A DNA stretch of 20,795 bases, taken from NCBI GenBank assembly GCA_023379725.1, contig JAMCPC010000093.1, forward strand, positions 1 to 20,795, given 5' to 3'. This stretch comes from Actinomycetota bacterium (GTDB lineage: Bacteria > Actinomycetota > Acidimicrobiia > Acidimicrobiales > JAMCPL01). Below are positions 6,685 to 15,369 of the stretch, piece after piece. The notes under the pieces are model-generated. The model ran no database searches, was not told the DNA's origin, and saw only the letters and a program-made list of their open reading frames with translations. Position 1 is the stretch's first letter, and each line of letters starts with the position of its first letter. The position numbers and the translations under genes are program-made.

Positions 6685-7560
6685 TCATTTTACCTGAGAT
6701 GCTGTGACCGCAATAGCTACTATGGCGACGAGGTTGAATGTTGCATGTGCAACTATAGTAGGACCGATGCGACGAACTTTGTAGGCTATGATACAGAGTA
6801 CTATTCCGAATGCCGCCAGTCCTAGAAGCTGTAGTGGTTCAAAGTGGGCTAGACCAAAGCATATTCCACCCGTGATGACAGCCAAAGCAGGTCCTACCCT
6901 TTTGCCTGTACGTTCGAAGAGTGCGATCAATGAACTGAGCAGCAATCCTCGGAAGAACATCTCTTCTACCACCGGCACGACTATTACAATGAGAGCACCT
7001 ATTATGGCCAGATCATATCCGTGAAAACCCCCTGTCAACTCGTGAGCGGGTCCTGACAGCTTGTGTGATAGGTCGGGATAGATGGCTCTGAGCGGTATAT
7101 AGAGTATGGGAATCATGATTATTTGAGAGACAAGGCCGGTTACTATACCTATGACCAAGTCAATTGACTTGAATGACAGTCCCATGTCATTACGTATTCT
7201 CCTGGTGCCAAAGTACCTGCTGGCAATTAGAACTGCTCCCACAAACCCTATCCATATCCCGACCAACTCGGTTACTATGATCCACGCGGGTGGCACTGGG
7301 GAGGCTATCAGGCTTCCAACGCTACCGGCCTTGCCGAGTGCCGCCGCTACGACTACTACCATAATAGTAGAGATGATCTGTCCTACTACGAATCCAGCCA
7401 GGGCAAGTATAAGCCATATTGCAGCTTGATAACGTCTGGAGTACCTGGCAGGCTGTTGCCCGTCGGGTGGTATGGCCATGGCATGGTTCACATCCTGCTC
7501 CATGACATACCAGTGTAGCGTCTCGCAAATAACCATGGGTTCCCGCCAGCCAGATGGCAT
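6685..7560 (-). CDS. CPBP-family intramembrane metalloprotease
   Basis: This is a polytopic membrane protein of the CPBP (CAAX protease and bacteriocin-processing, Abi) family. These proteins are presumed to cleave peptides within the membrane, with roles in processing or self-immunity. The family motifs are complete: EEMFFR (199-204) giving EExxxR, FGLAH (235-239) giving FxxxH, and HATFN (272-276) giving HxxxN. About seven or eight hydrophobic segments begin near residue 46. The first 40 residues are polar and poorly conserved in type. Internal Met codons at residues 9, 20 and 28 (7479) are alternative starts, and none has a clearly better SD. It is divergent from ftsH across 131 bp, and lies upstream of the GT-C-type and ABC genes in the same direction, but with nearly 300 bp of repeats between. 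The substrate is unknown. Confidence 0.85.
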   Translation of the reverse strand: MPSGWREPMVICETLHWYVMEQDVNHAMAIPPDGQQPARYSRRYQAAIWLILALAGFVVGQIISTIMVVVVAAALGKAGSVGSLIASPVPPAWIIVTELVGIWIGFVGAVLIASRYFGTRRIRNDMGLSFKSIDLVIGIVTGLVSQIIMIPILYIPLRAIYPDLSHKLSGPAHELTGGFHGYDLAIIGALIVIVVPVVEEMFFRGLLLSSLIALFERTGKRVGPALAVITGGICFGLAHFEPLQLLGLAAFGIVLCIIAYKVRRIGPTIVAHATFNLVAIVAIAVTASQVK

Positions 7561-7691
7561 CTCTGCGGTGAACCAGAAAGTGATATTTTATTCAGAGCAG
7601 GAGTTGGGGGATTGCATTCGTTGTTTTTGTCAATGAGGTATTGTGAAGCCTGCTACACTATTCATGTGTTTAGGCATTACTATGATTATTG

Positions 7692-9857
7692 ATGAGTTCT
7701 ACACCTCCAAATAAGCGCCAGCAGAGGTTTTCACCCCTGTCACAAGGTGGCCAGGGTAACCAGCCTGCCCAGCCCAATCAGAGCTGGCGGTGGGTCTTTC
7801 CCCTGTTGATTCTCGTGGTGTTGGTGGTGATGTTTCTTCCTTCGTTCAAGTCAGGACCGGCTTCGAAGAAGCTAACGTATTCGACATTTCTTTCGGACGT
7901 GACCCACAAACAGGTTGCCACTGCCACTGTAGACAACAATAACGGCAATGTAACCGGCAAATTGCGAGACGGACAGAGCTATACCGTTACCGGACCTGAA
8001 CCATCTGTCAGCGCTGATTTGGAGCTCATGCAAAAAAATGGTGTGGCTACAAGTTTTACTACCCCCAGCCCCAGCCTTCTGTCCACCCTGTTACCGGACA
8101 TTATCTTTATTGCACTGATGGTATTGGTCTTTGTCTGGGTGATGCGAAGAGCTCAGGGGCAGATGAGCGGAGTCATGTCTATAGGCAGGTCAAAGGCGAA
8201 GGCCTACAGTGCAGATCGCCCCAAGACGACTTTTGACGATGTAGCCGGATACCAGGGGGTAAAGACAGAGATTGCAGAGGTGGTCGATTTTCTGAAATTC
8301 CCTCAACGCTTTGCCGAGGTAGGGGCTCGGATCCCAAAGGGTATATTACTGGTAGGACCCCCTGGTACAGGCAAGACGCTGCTGGCACGGGCAGTGGCCG
8401 GAGAGGCCGGGGTTCCGTTTATGTCAGTCAGTGGCTCTGATTTTATGGAGATGTTCGTCGGGGTAGGTGCCAGCCGGGTACGTGATCTGTTTGGTACTGC
8501 CCGTAAACAGGCTCCGGCCATTATTTTCATCGATGAAATAGACTCTATAGGCCGTAAGCGGGGTGCAGGATTGGGTGGTGGTCATGACGAGAGGGAGCAG
8601 ACTCTCAATCAGATATTATCAGAGATGGATGGTTTTGATCCTGCAGAAGGTATAGTAGTTATTGCAGCTACCAACCGTCCTGATATCCTTGACCCGGCAC
8701 TATTGAGACCTGGAAGATTTGATCGCCAGATCGTAGTATCTCTTCCTGACTTGGAAGAGAGGTTGCCCATTCTGCAGGTTCACTGCAAGGATATGAAAGT
8801 AAGTAAGGATGTCGACCTTGAGATGGTTGCCAGGGGAACCCCCGGCATGAGTGGAGCAGATCTGGCCAATCTGGTGAATGAGGCTGCACTGTATGCAGTA
8901 CGTAGGGGGGCCAGAGAGATCGAAATGCAGGATTTTGAAGAGGCCAGAGACAGGGTACTTATGGGACAGCGTAGGGAGAGTATGGTCCTGTCTGACGAGG
9001 AGAAGGAGAGGGTGGCCTTTCACGAGGGTGGGCATGCGGTGCTTGCCTATGTATTACCTCATGCTGATCCGGTGCACAAGGTATCCATACTGCCAACCGG
9101 TATGGCTCTGGGGGTAACCCAGCAGCTTCCCGCCGAAGAACGTCATATCTATCCGAGAGAGGTGATAGAGGATTCCCTTGCAGTGAGGATGGGAGGGAGA
9201 GCGGCAGAGATGATTATCTACGGTGATCTGTCTACAGGGGCATCGAATGACCTGGTAGGCAATACCGAACTGGCCAGGAAGATGGTCAGGGAATGGGGTA
9301 TGAGTTCCGAATTGGGTCCGATGGCTTGGGGTTCCCAGGGCATGGTATTTCTCGGTGAGGATCTTATGCATTCTCGAGACTATTCAGAGGATACAAGCCG
9401 TGTAATAGATGCAGAGGTATCAAAGATCCTCCGAGAGCAGGAAGAGAGAGCTGAGCAATTGCTGACCAAGCATCGAAAAGGACTTGAGGCCGTTGCCCAC
9501 GCTCTCCTTGAAAAAGAGACCATAGATGGTGAAGAGGTTGGCATGTTGGTCGATCAGGCGTTTGGAAGGCCAGTGCATCCACATAATGGACATGTACCCG
9601 GTAAGGTGGGTTCTTCATTGAGCGCTGGAAAAGCTGACAATGCCTCTTTCGATGAGGCGAGCACCGTAGGTGCACACATTGCAGATAATGGTGTTGCAAC
9701 TCGACATGATGACCAGCTTTATGTAGAAAAAGATAATACTGCAATTTCGCATGATGTCGATACCGATGCTGGTGCAGATGCTGCTGCGGTAAGTGATGAT
9801 ACTATGGGTGGTGGTTCAGTCGGTGCACATACCATCGAATCCACTGAAAATTCTTGA
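7692..9857 (+). CDS. ftsH: ATP-dependent zinc metalloprotease FtsH
   Basis: FtsH is a membrane-anchored hexameric AAA+ protease that extracts and degrades misassembled membrane proteins and regulatory proteins. Numbering is from the ATG at 7692. Two membrane segments (about 34-52 and 134-151) flank a short extracytoplasmic domain. The AAA+ module has Walker A GPPGTGKT (222-229), Walker B IIFIDEID (277-284) and the second region of homology ending LLRPGRFDRQI (337-347). The protease active site HEGGH (444-448) has its third zinc ligand Asp520 in STGASNDL. A low-complexity acidic tail of about 85 residues follows the conserved core. An in-frame TTG lies directly before the ATG. No good SD is seen, so a leaderless or SD-weak start is possible. 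The 131 bp upstream is shared with the divergent CPBP gene. The 3' end converges on mfd. Confidence 0.97.
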   Translation: MSSTPPNKRQQRFSPLSQGGQGNQPAQPNQSWRWVFPLLILVVLVVMFLPSFKSGPASKKLTYSTFLSDVTHKQVATATVDNNNGNVTGKLRDGQSYTVTGPEPSVSADLELMQKNGVATSFTTPSPSLLSTLLPDIIFIALMVLVFVWVMRRAQGQMSGVMSIGRSKAKAYSADRPKTTFDDVAGYQGVKTEIAEVVDFLKFPQRFAEVGARIPKGILLVGPPGTGKTLLARAVAGEAGVPFMSVSGSDFMEMFVGVGASRVRDLFGTARKQAPAIIFIDEIDSIGRKRGAGLGGGHDEREQTLNQILSEMDGFDPAEGIVVIAATNRPDILDPALLRPGRFDRQIVVSLPDLEERLPILQVHCKDMKVSKDVDLEMVARGTPGMSGADLANLVNEAALYAVRRGAREIEMQDFEEARDRVLMGQRRESMVLSDEEKERVAFHEGGHAVLAYVLPHADPVHKVSILPTGMALGVTQQLPAEERHIYPREVIEDSLAVRMGGRAAEMIIYGDLSTGASNDLVGNTELARKMVREWGMSSELGPMAWGSQGMVFLGEDLMHSRDYSEDTSRVIDAEVSKILREQEERAEQLLTKHRKGLEAVAHALLEKETIDGEEVGMLVDQAFGRPVHPHNGHVPGKVGSSLSAGKADNASFDEASTVGAHIADNGVATRHDDQLYVEKDNTAISHDVDTDAGADAAAVSDDTMGGGSVGAHTIESTENS

Positions 9858-9863
9858 TGATAT

Positions 9864-12800
9864 CTAAGGCAGTAGATCGGTGATGAGTTGGTCTATCGTC
9901 GATGGCAATTTATGTGGATTGCTGTCGATTAGAAGTGATATTTCATGTGACTTATCCTTGTAAACAGCAGAGGGGTAGAGCCTGGCTAGTCTGACTTCAG
10001 ATGATGCCCGTAGACCAATAGGTGATATGTTTACAGCGTAGATTTTTTCTGCACCTGCACTTATATCCTCTCTATTGGTACGTCTGGACGTGCTATGTCT
10101 GGATGATCTACTGGCCAATCTGCTACTGGCCAATCTGGTGCGTGACATGCGTACCTGCTCAGGCGAAGCATTGGAGGCGGTTATGTTGGTGATCCCTCTG
10201 TTGAGGCATGTTACCCTTAACAGAGCAGTGTCAATCAACGTCTCTGCTGTTTGAGGTATTGGACCGAAGCGATCAATCCATGACCCCCTTATCCCCCCCA
10301 CTGCTTCATAGCTGGTAGCATTGGCAAGCTTTCGGTATGCTTCCAGGCGTATATCTTCTTTAGATATATACTCTGTAGGTATGGATGCCTTGATGGGCAT
10401 TTCAATGGATGTCTTGGGTATTATCTTCTGCGGTTCACCTTTTGCCTGAGATACCGCCTCGGCCACCATCTGTACGTACAGATCGTAACCGACAGCAGAT
10501 ATATGACCACTCTGGTCATGACCGAGCAGGTTGCCGGCTCCCCTTATCTCAAGGTCACGCATAGCTATTTTGATCCCAGAGCCGAGTTCGGTATTTTCTC
10601 CTATTGTCCGTAGACGTTCGTATGCCGTTTCAGTCAAGTTTTTCTCTCGTGGGTATAAGAAGTATGCGTAAGCACGTTGCCCCGCTCTTCCTACCCTGCC
10701 CCGTAGTTGGTGAAGCTGCCCCAGTCCAAGGCGATCAGCCCTATCGACTACTAATGTGGATGCCTCAGGTACATCGATTCCCGATTCTATGATAGTAGTG
10801 GCAACGAGTACATCGTAGCGATGTTCCCAGACGTCGATCATGACTTTTTCAAGTGTAGTATCGTCCATCTGTCCATGAGCTACAGCTATCCGTGTCTCGG
10901 GTACAAGTGATTGCAACTTGGCTGCTACTGTATTGATGTCATGGACATGGTTATGTACGTAAAAGACCAGTCCCTCTCTGAGCAACTCTCGCCTGATCGC
11001 TTCGACTACTGCGGCTTCGTCGTATTCTCCTACATAGGTCAGTATGGGTTGCCGCTCTGCTGGTGGTGTACGGATGAGTGACATTTCTCTTATGCCTGTA
11101 AGTGCCATTTCCAGTGTTCTCGGTATAGGGTTTGCTGTCAATGTGATCATATCTACACCTTTTGCAATTGACTTTAATGTTTCTTTATGCGATACGCCAA
11201 AACGTTGTTCTTCATCGATGACTACCAATCCCAGATTGTGAAAGACCGTGTTCTCTTGTAAAAGTCTGTGGGTGCCTATGACCACATCAATTTCTCCGCT
11301 TTGCAGTCCGGCTAGGATTAGGCGTGCTTCACGATCTGTTGTAAAACGAGAGAGTGATTCTACCCTGACCGGAAAGGGTGCAAGACGCTCTTTGAAGTTC
11401 TGAGTATGCTGCTGGCCGAGAAGTGTCGTGGGGACAAGTACTGCCGCTTGTTTGCCGTCCTGGATAGCCTTGAATACCGCCCTCAGTGCCACCTCGGTCT
11501 TACCAAATCCTACGTCTCCGCATATGAGTCTGTCCATGGGGCGTGGCTGCTCCATATCTGCCTTGACTTCTTCTATGGCTCTAAGCTGGTCTGTGGTCTC
11601 AGTGTAAGGGAATGCGTCTTCAAACTCCTGTTGCCAGGGGGTATCCGGAGAAAATTGATAACCTTCTACCATGAGGCGTTCTTTGTACAATTCGACCAGG
11701 TCTTCGGCTATGCGCTTGATCGCTGTTTTCGCACGGGATCTGGTGCGCTCCCAGTCGGATCCACCAAGTCTGTTCAGAGTGGGTGCATCACCACCGGTAT
11801 ATGGCGTAAGCAATTCAATTTGATCTACAGGTATATATAATTTGTCGTTACCCTTGTATTCCAGAAGCAGGTAGTCACCGCTCTTTCCGCCCATCTCTCT
11901 TGTAACCAGCCCGGTGTAACGAGCTACTCCGTGGTCTCGATGTACAACATAACTTCCGACCGAGAGTTCATCGAAGAACGTTCCACCCTCATCTCTTGGT
12001 CGGTATTTGACGGATCTGCGCAGTTGCCTATTTCTGTGGCGGTGTCCACTAAGATCCGCTTCCGTTATTATTGCTACATGTGATTCTGGTAAAATGACCC
12101 CCTGAGATATGGGCGTAATGGAGATGTATATACCCTGTGGCAACCCGTTGTCGTTCACCAGGCCACTACCACTACCACTACCATCCACCAGGCCACTACC
12201 ACTATCACTACCACTACCGTCCACCGGGCCACTATCAGGAAGCACTGCTGGGTTTTCGTTGGACGGCTCCGAAGCTTCATCCGAATCTTCATCCGAAGCT
12301 TCACCAGGATCTTTATCAGGATATTCACCAGGTAGCACAGAAGGCTTAAATTTGCCTATTCCATACTCATCGAATCTTGATTTGAGTGTCGTTACGGATT
12401 GGCTCCCATGAGCGCATATAAACACTCTGTATCGATTCTTGGCCATATCTTCCAGCGATCTCGTTAAGGCTTCTGGTTCAGATACAGGTAGCTCTACTGG
12501 TCTTGCAATAAGCTCCACTTCCTCTGGTCCGGCTGTCATTGTTGTAAGCTGCAATAGATCTGCTGGTGTATTAGATAGCAATCGGTCGTGAGGGAGATGT
12601 AACCGTGGGCTCTCTTCTTTCATTCCAGACTTTCCACTCAGTTCTCCGTTCCAAGTGGGCGAGAGTGCTTCTGCAATAGCGAGTTCGTCCTCGATGATTT
12701 CCTTTGCCTTATTTGCAGTACCCTGTGGATCGGTTATGATGATTAGAGAACGTTCTTCGAATAGATCGGTGATCAACCTCTCTTCTTCGCACAGCCAGGT

Positions 12801-13646
12801 AAACCATGACTCCATGCCGTCGAAGAGCATACCCTGACTGATTTTATCGAACTGCGATTGCCCGCTGGTAGCCTTTTGAGCCAGTGTTGCTGCCTTAGAA
12901 CGTATCTGCTCCGTAGGGAGCAACTCTCTGGCAGCATAGACAGTGACCTTACGCATTCGATCACGTGAGAGTTGATCACCGGGGTCAAAGTGGGAGATCC
13001 GATCTACATTATCGCCGAATAGGTCAACCCTGACGGGCATATCTGAAGTAGAGGGATAGATATCCAGTATACCTCCCCGTATGGCATACTCTCCCTTATG
13101 CTCTACGATGTATTCTCTGCGGTAACCCATGAAACTGAGCTTTGTGGCTACTTCCTGAAGGTCTACAACCTGCCCTGTCGAGATAGATAGCGGTCGGGCT
13201 GCCTGTAAATCGCCCAATCTTTGAAGTGCTGCTCTTATCGGGGAGATTACCAGTGAAAGATGTGAACGTGATTCCTGGTCTATTATTTTCCAGATGACCT
13301 CAAGGCGTTTTCCCATTATTTCCGTATGGGGGCTCACTCTTTCAAATGGTAGGGTATCCCACGGAGGAAGGTACCTAACGGAATCTCTGCCAAGATAGCA
13401 GGAGCAATCTTGTGTCAGTAATTCCGCTTCGCCGGTGGTAGGGGTGATTACCAGTACGGTACTCCACATGCCACTGGCTGCGACTGCTGACATAGTTACC
13501 GGTATTGCATAGTTTGGGATGTGGATAGTCGAAGAATTTCCTTGAGATGGGATGTCAGATTCCTGATTGTGCATAGTGGAATTGGCAACCATACCAGCCA
13601 ACTTCGATATTCCAGATTTCCCGAGTAGTTGTTCTATAATAGCCAC
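9864..13646 (-). CDS. mfd: Transcription-repair coupling factor Mfd
   Basis: Mfd is an ATP-dependent DNA translocase that removes stalled RNA polymerase and recruits UvrA. At 1260 residues it is somewhat longer than usual. The UvrB-like N-terminal part has YLPPWDTLPFERVSP (92-106) and the YAIRGGILDIYP region (187-198). The RNA-polymerase-interaction domain is around 562-615 (GSYVVHRDHGVARYTGL). The helicase core has Walker A GDVGFGKTE (710-718), DEEQ box (811-814), IESGIDVPEAST and QLRGRVGR. Two additions stand out: an Asp/Ser/Gly-rich insert at about 438-505, encoded by imperfect repeats near 12160-12330, and an Arg/Ser-rich insert near the C-terminus. The helicase motif usually reading SAT or TAT before PIPRTL is TAN here (Asn839). 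The start is GTG at 13646, because an in-frame stop lies upstream with no better start. The gene is divergent from the DUF167 gene by 91 bp. Confidence 0.97.
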   Translation of the reverse strand: MAIIEQLLGKSGISKLAGMVANSTMHNQESDIPSQGNSSTIHIPNYAIPVTMSAVAASGMWSTVLVITPTTGEAELLTQDCSCYLGRDSVRYLPPWDTLPFERVSPHTEIMGKRLEVIWKIIDQESRSHLSLVISPIRAALQRLGDLQAARPLSISTGQVVDLQEVATKLSFMGYRREYIVEHKGEYAIRGGILDIYPSTSDMPVRVDLFGDNVDRISHFDPGDQLSRDRMRKVTVYAARELLPTEQIRSKAATLAQKATSGQSQFDKISQGMLFDGMESWFTWLCEEERLITDLFEERSLIIITDPQGTANKAKEIIEDELAIAEALSPTWNGELSGKSGMKEESPRLHLPHDRLLSNTPADLLQLTTMTAGPEEVELIARPVELPVSEPEALTRSLEDMAKNRYRVFICAHGSQSVTTLKSRFDEYGIGKFKPSVLPGEYPDKDPGEASDEDSDEASEPSNENPAVLPDSGPVDGSGSDSGSGLVDGSGSGSGLVNDNGLPQGIYISITPISQGVILPESHVAIITEADLSGHRHRNRQLRRSVKYRPRDEGGTFFDELSVGSYVVHRDHGVARYTGLVTREMGGKSGDYLLLEYKGNDKLYIPVDQIELLTPYTGGDAPTLNRLGGSDWERTRSRAKTAIKRIAEDLVELYKERLMVEGYQFSPDTPWQQEFEDAFPYTETTDQLRAIEEVKADMEQPRPMDRLICGDVGFGKTEVALRAVFKAIQDGKQAAVLVPTTLLGQQHTQNFKERLAPFPVRVESLSRFTTDREARLILAGLQSGEIDVVIGTHRLLQENTVFHNLGLVVIDEEQRFGVSHKETLKSIAKGVDMITLTANPIPRTLEMALTGIREMSLIRTPPAERQPILTYVGEYDEAAVVEAIRRELLREGLVFYVHNHVHDINTVAAKLQSLVPETRIAVAHGQMDDTTLEKVMIDVWEHRYDVLVATTIIESGIDVPEASTLVVDRADRLGLGQLHQLRGRVGRAGQRAYAYFLYPREKNLTETAYERLRTIGENTELGSGIKIAMRDLEIRGAGNLLGHDQSGHISAVGYDLYVQMVAEAVSQAKGEPQKIIPKTSIEMPIKASIPTEYISKEDIRLEAYRKLANATSYEAVGGIRGSWIDRFGPIPQTAETLIDTALLRVTCLNRGITNITASNASPEQVRMSRTRLASSRLASRSSRHSTSRRTNREDISAGAEKIYAVNISPIGLRASSEVRLARLYPSAVYKDKSHEISLLIDSNPHKLPSTIDQLITDLLP

Positions 13647-13737
13647 AGTACTTCTTACTGTACCAGCACGAACGTTGTTGTATTACGTGCCCTATGTCAG
13701 GAAAGCAGTAGCTGGAGAATGTAAGCTAAAGAGATCA

Positions 13738-14040
13738 ATGAAATCATTACCAGCCAATTTATCTGTGCAGCTTCGGGTACTTGTCCGCACTGGTCGTAGA
13801 GTAGAGCGTTTGCAACGGTTGCCGGATGGAACCATCGTAGTCGATATTAGAGAGCGTCCAGTCGATGGGAGGGCAAATGTTGCGATGGGGGCATTGATAG
13901 CTCGGACTGGCGGTGTTCCCAAGTCATCGGTCGTGCTTCTCTCTGGGCACACCTCAAGGCATAAGACGGTCAGCGTACCAAAGAGTTGTTATGACCGGCT
14001 GCGTACAATACTTCCCGTTGCCGATTACCCGGACCAATAA
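13738..14040 (+). CDS. DUF167 (YggU-type) family protein
   Basis: This small protein of 100 residues matches the DUF167/YggU family, whose biochemical role is unknown. The diagnostic stretch RPVDGRANVAMGALIA corresponds to the family's PPVDGKAN core. It is followed by GVPKSSVVLLSGHTSRHKTV, the usual ks-V-i-G-sR-K pattern. The ATG at 13738 is chosen because it keeps the whole domain and has GAGA a few bases upstream; the frame is open further upstream, but that region overlaps mfd. The gene is divergent from mfd. The spacer contains GCACG/CGTGC arms (about 13666-13690) that could form a small operator or hairpin. No partner gene is evident, because a gap of about 400 bp follows. Confidence 0.85.
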   Translation: MKSLPANLSVQLRVLVRTGRRVERLQRLPDGTIVVDIRERPVDGRANVAMGALIARTGGVPKSSVVLLSGHTSRHKTVSVPKSCYDRLRTILPVADYPDQ

Positions 14041-14176
14041 ATCTGATTGTTGTAGCTTTCCTGAAGCCATAGACTTTATAAATGCTTAATATTCTTGATT
14101 ATTCACACCCAGCGTTCGTCAAGCATCAGATTACTGATAGCGAAATGTCATTAGCCATTGGTATCCTTGATTCTCC

Positions 14177-14190
14177 ATGTAATATTACAT
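14177..14190. promoter_or_regulatory. Perfect 14-bp palindrome, candidate operator
   Basis: ATGTAATATTACAT is a perfect inverted repeat in the AT-rich half of the gap, about 260 bp upstream of the hydrolase 2 start and 39 bp upstream of the 14229 ATG. Its form suits a dimeric repressor site. No regulator gene is in the window and no assignment is made. Confidence 0.35.
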
Positions 14191-14327
14191 TAGTATCTAT
14201 AGCTATGTGGTATGTCCAGCAAATAATCATGGGTTTTTGCAGGCCAGATGATGTCCCTAAAGTAAGGTGTTTCGTCGTGCCTGTCCAGCAACGGTTTACC
14301 GGATTGTTTCGTACCCTAGACGTAGCT

Positions 14328-14407
14328 CCAGCTGCGCTTTCGTCTTCGGCTTTGCCCTGCTTGCCTGGATGAACGGCTCTCTGATCCAACTTATCTATCT
14401 GCTGAGC
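14328..14407 (+). repeat. Shared element, copy B (upstream of hydrolase 2)
   Basis: This is the counterpart of 707-792. The identical 23-bp block is at 14368-14390 and the matching GCTGAGC end at 14401-14407. The spaced third-position differences are at 14336, 14339, 14342, 14345, 14348 and 14351. The plus frame reads APAALSSSALPCLPG then TGA; copy A reads LSSSALPC in the same place. The left arm of the 15-bp inverted repeat seen around copy A is not found here, and the right arm is degenerate. The hydrolase 2 ATG is 79 nt past the TGA. Confidence 0.55.
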
Positions 14408-14451
14408 TTCTTATAGGACGACCACTGGTGGTAATTTTAGAGCAAGGAGTG

Positions 14452-15366
14452 ATGACTATATCTACAAAGATAAAGATTGATACCAGAATTAATGGGCAGG
14501 GCAATTATGCTACCGAATACCCAATCCTGCGTCAGACAAAGAGAGCACCCTACCAGATAGGTTCCCTGTCTTCCGGCGGCATTCATTTATCCTATGAAAT
14601 TCACGGATCAGGGGGCAGAACACTGATATATCTTCCTGGTCTGTTGCTTGGTGCTGACCTAAACAGGAGACTGGCAAGGGATTTAGCTGAGAAGGGGAAC
14701 AGGGTAATTTTAATGGATTTTCCTGGACACGGTTCTTCGGATAAGCCTATCTCTGTCTTTGAGCATAGTATGGATCGTTATGCAGCCCATGCGTTGGCAC
14801 TCCTGGATCATCTGGAGGTAGACAAAGCAGTGATAGGCGGGGTATCACTTGGGGCAAATGTGTCATTGTTCCTCGCATTATCGTATCCAGAGCGTGTCAA
14901 GGGGTTGTTGATAGAGATGCCTGTTCTGGATTATGGGATACCTGATGCTGCAGCTGTATTCTTGCCGTTATTGCTTGCTTCACGCCATGCGAGGCTAACC
15001 TACCGCTTTTTCAACAGGGTCGTTCAAGCCCTTCCAAGGACACCGGTAGAGGCGCTGAACAGCTTTCTCAATGCTGCTACCATCTCTCCTGATCAGGCAG
15101 AGGCAGTGCTGGAAGGTATCTTTGTGGGTAGGCTCTTTCCATCTCAAGACGAGCTTAGTTCCATCCGGGTGCCCGCAATGGTGCTTGGTCACCGAGCTGA
15201 TTTCATACATTCGCTTGCCGATGCAAGGCACTTGGCTTCAATCTTGCCAGAAGCTACGTTTGTGCAGGCTAAGTCACTGGTAGAGTTGCGTGCTACCCCG
15301 AAGCGTCTGACAGATAGTATTGCGCAGTTTTTGAACTACGTTCACTCTCTGAGTAGCAAATCGTAA
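14452..15366 (+). CDS. Alpha/beta-hydrolase fold protein (hydrolase 2), atypical triad
   Basis: This is a predicted cytoplasmic alpha/beta-hydrolase of about 304 residues; the substrate is unknown. Numbered from ATG 14452, it has the YLPGLLLGADLNRRLA oxyanion region (61-76), MDFPGHGSSDKP (88-99) and the nucleophile elbow GGVSLG (129-134) with Ser132. A likely acid is Asp250 in VLGHRADFIH. Where the catalytic His normally lies the sequence reads VQAKSLVELRATPKRL, with no His. Either another residue acts (His253 is near the acid) or the protein is not a classical hydrolase. An AAGGAG precedes the ATG by only two bases. The in-frame GTG at 14428 is an alternative start with a GGA about ten bases upstream. 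The GH39-like gene begins 3 nt after the stop, indicating one transcript and coupled translation. Confidence 0.8.
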   Translation: MTISTKIKIDTRINGQGNYATEYPILRQTKRAPYQIGSLSSGGIHLSYEIHGSGGRTLIYLPGLLLGADLNRRLARDLAEKGNRVILMDFPGHGSSDKPISVFEHSMDRYAAHALALLDHLEVDKAVIGGVSLGANVSLFLALSYPERVKGLLIEMPVLDYGIPDAAAVFLPLLLASRHARLTYRFFNRVVQALPRTPVEALNSFLNAATISPDQAEAVLEGIFVGRLFPSQDELSSIRVPAMVLGHRADFIHSLADARHLASILPEATFVQAKSLVELRATPKRLTDSIAQFLNYVHSLSSKS

Positions 15367-15369
15367 AAG

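Larger units (their letters stand above)
14041..14451. other. Gap between the DUF167 gene and hydrolase 2
   Basis: No recognised gene is present. The left half is AT-rich and includes a perfect 14-bp palindrome (14177-14190). The right half carries copy B of the shared element. A plus-strand frame is open from 14082 to a TGA at 14370-14372, with an internal ATG at 14229 giving a 47-codon ORF that ends in the shared peptide. An overlapping minus-strand frame (14126-14389) is also open. Neither has family similarity that I recognise, so neither is called as a gene. Confidence 0.6.

Noticed and set aside
10604..11840. Plus-strand open frames within mfd
   Set aside because: They are antisense to intact helicase motifs and have no recognisable domains.
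14082..14372. A 96-residue protein-coding gene
   Set aside because: The upstream two-thirds shows no similarity to copy A or to any family I know. Only the last part is conserved, so it is reported as a possible upstream ORF and not as a gene.
14126..14389. Minus-strand 87-codon frame running through shared element copy B
   Set aside because: Its first part is partly conserved in copy A, but the copy A frame stops after about 33 codons. There is no recognised family and no start codon with an SD. The plus-strand reading explains the silent differences better.
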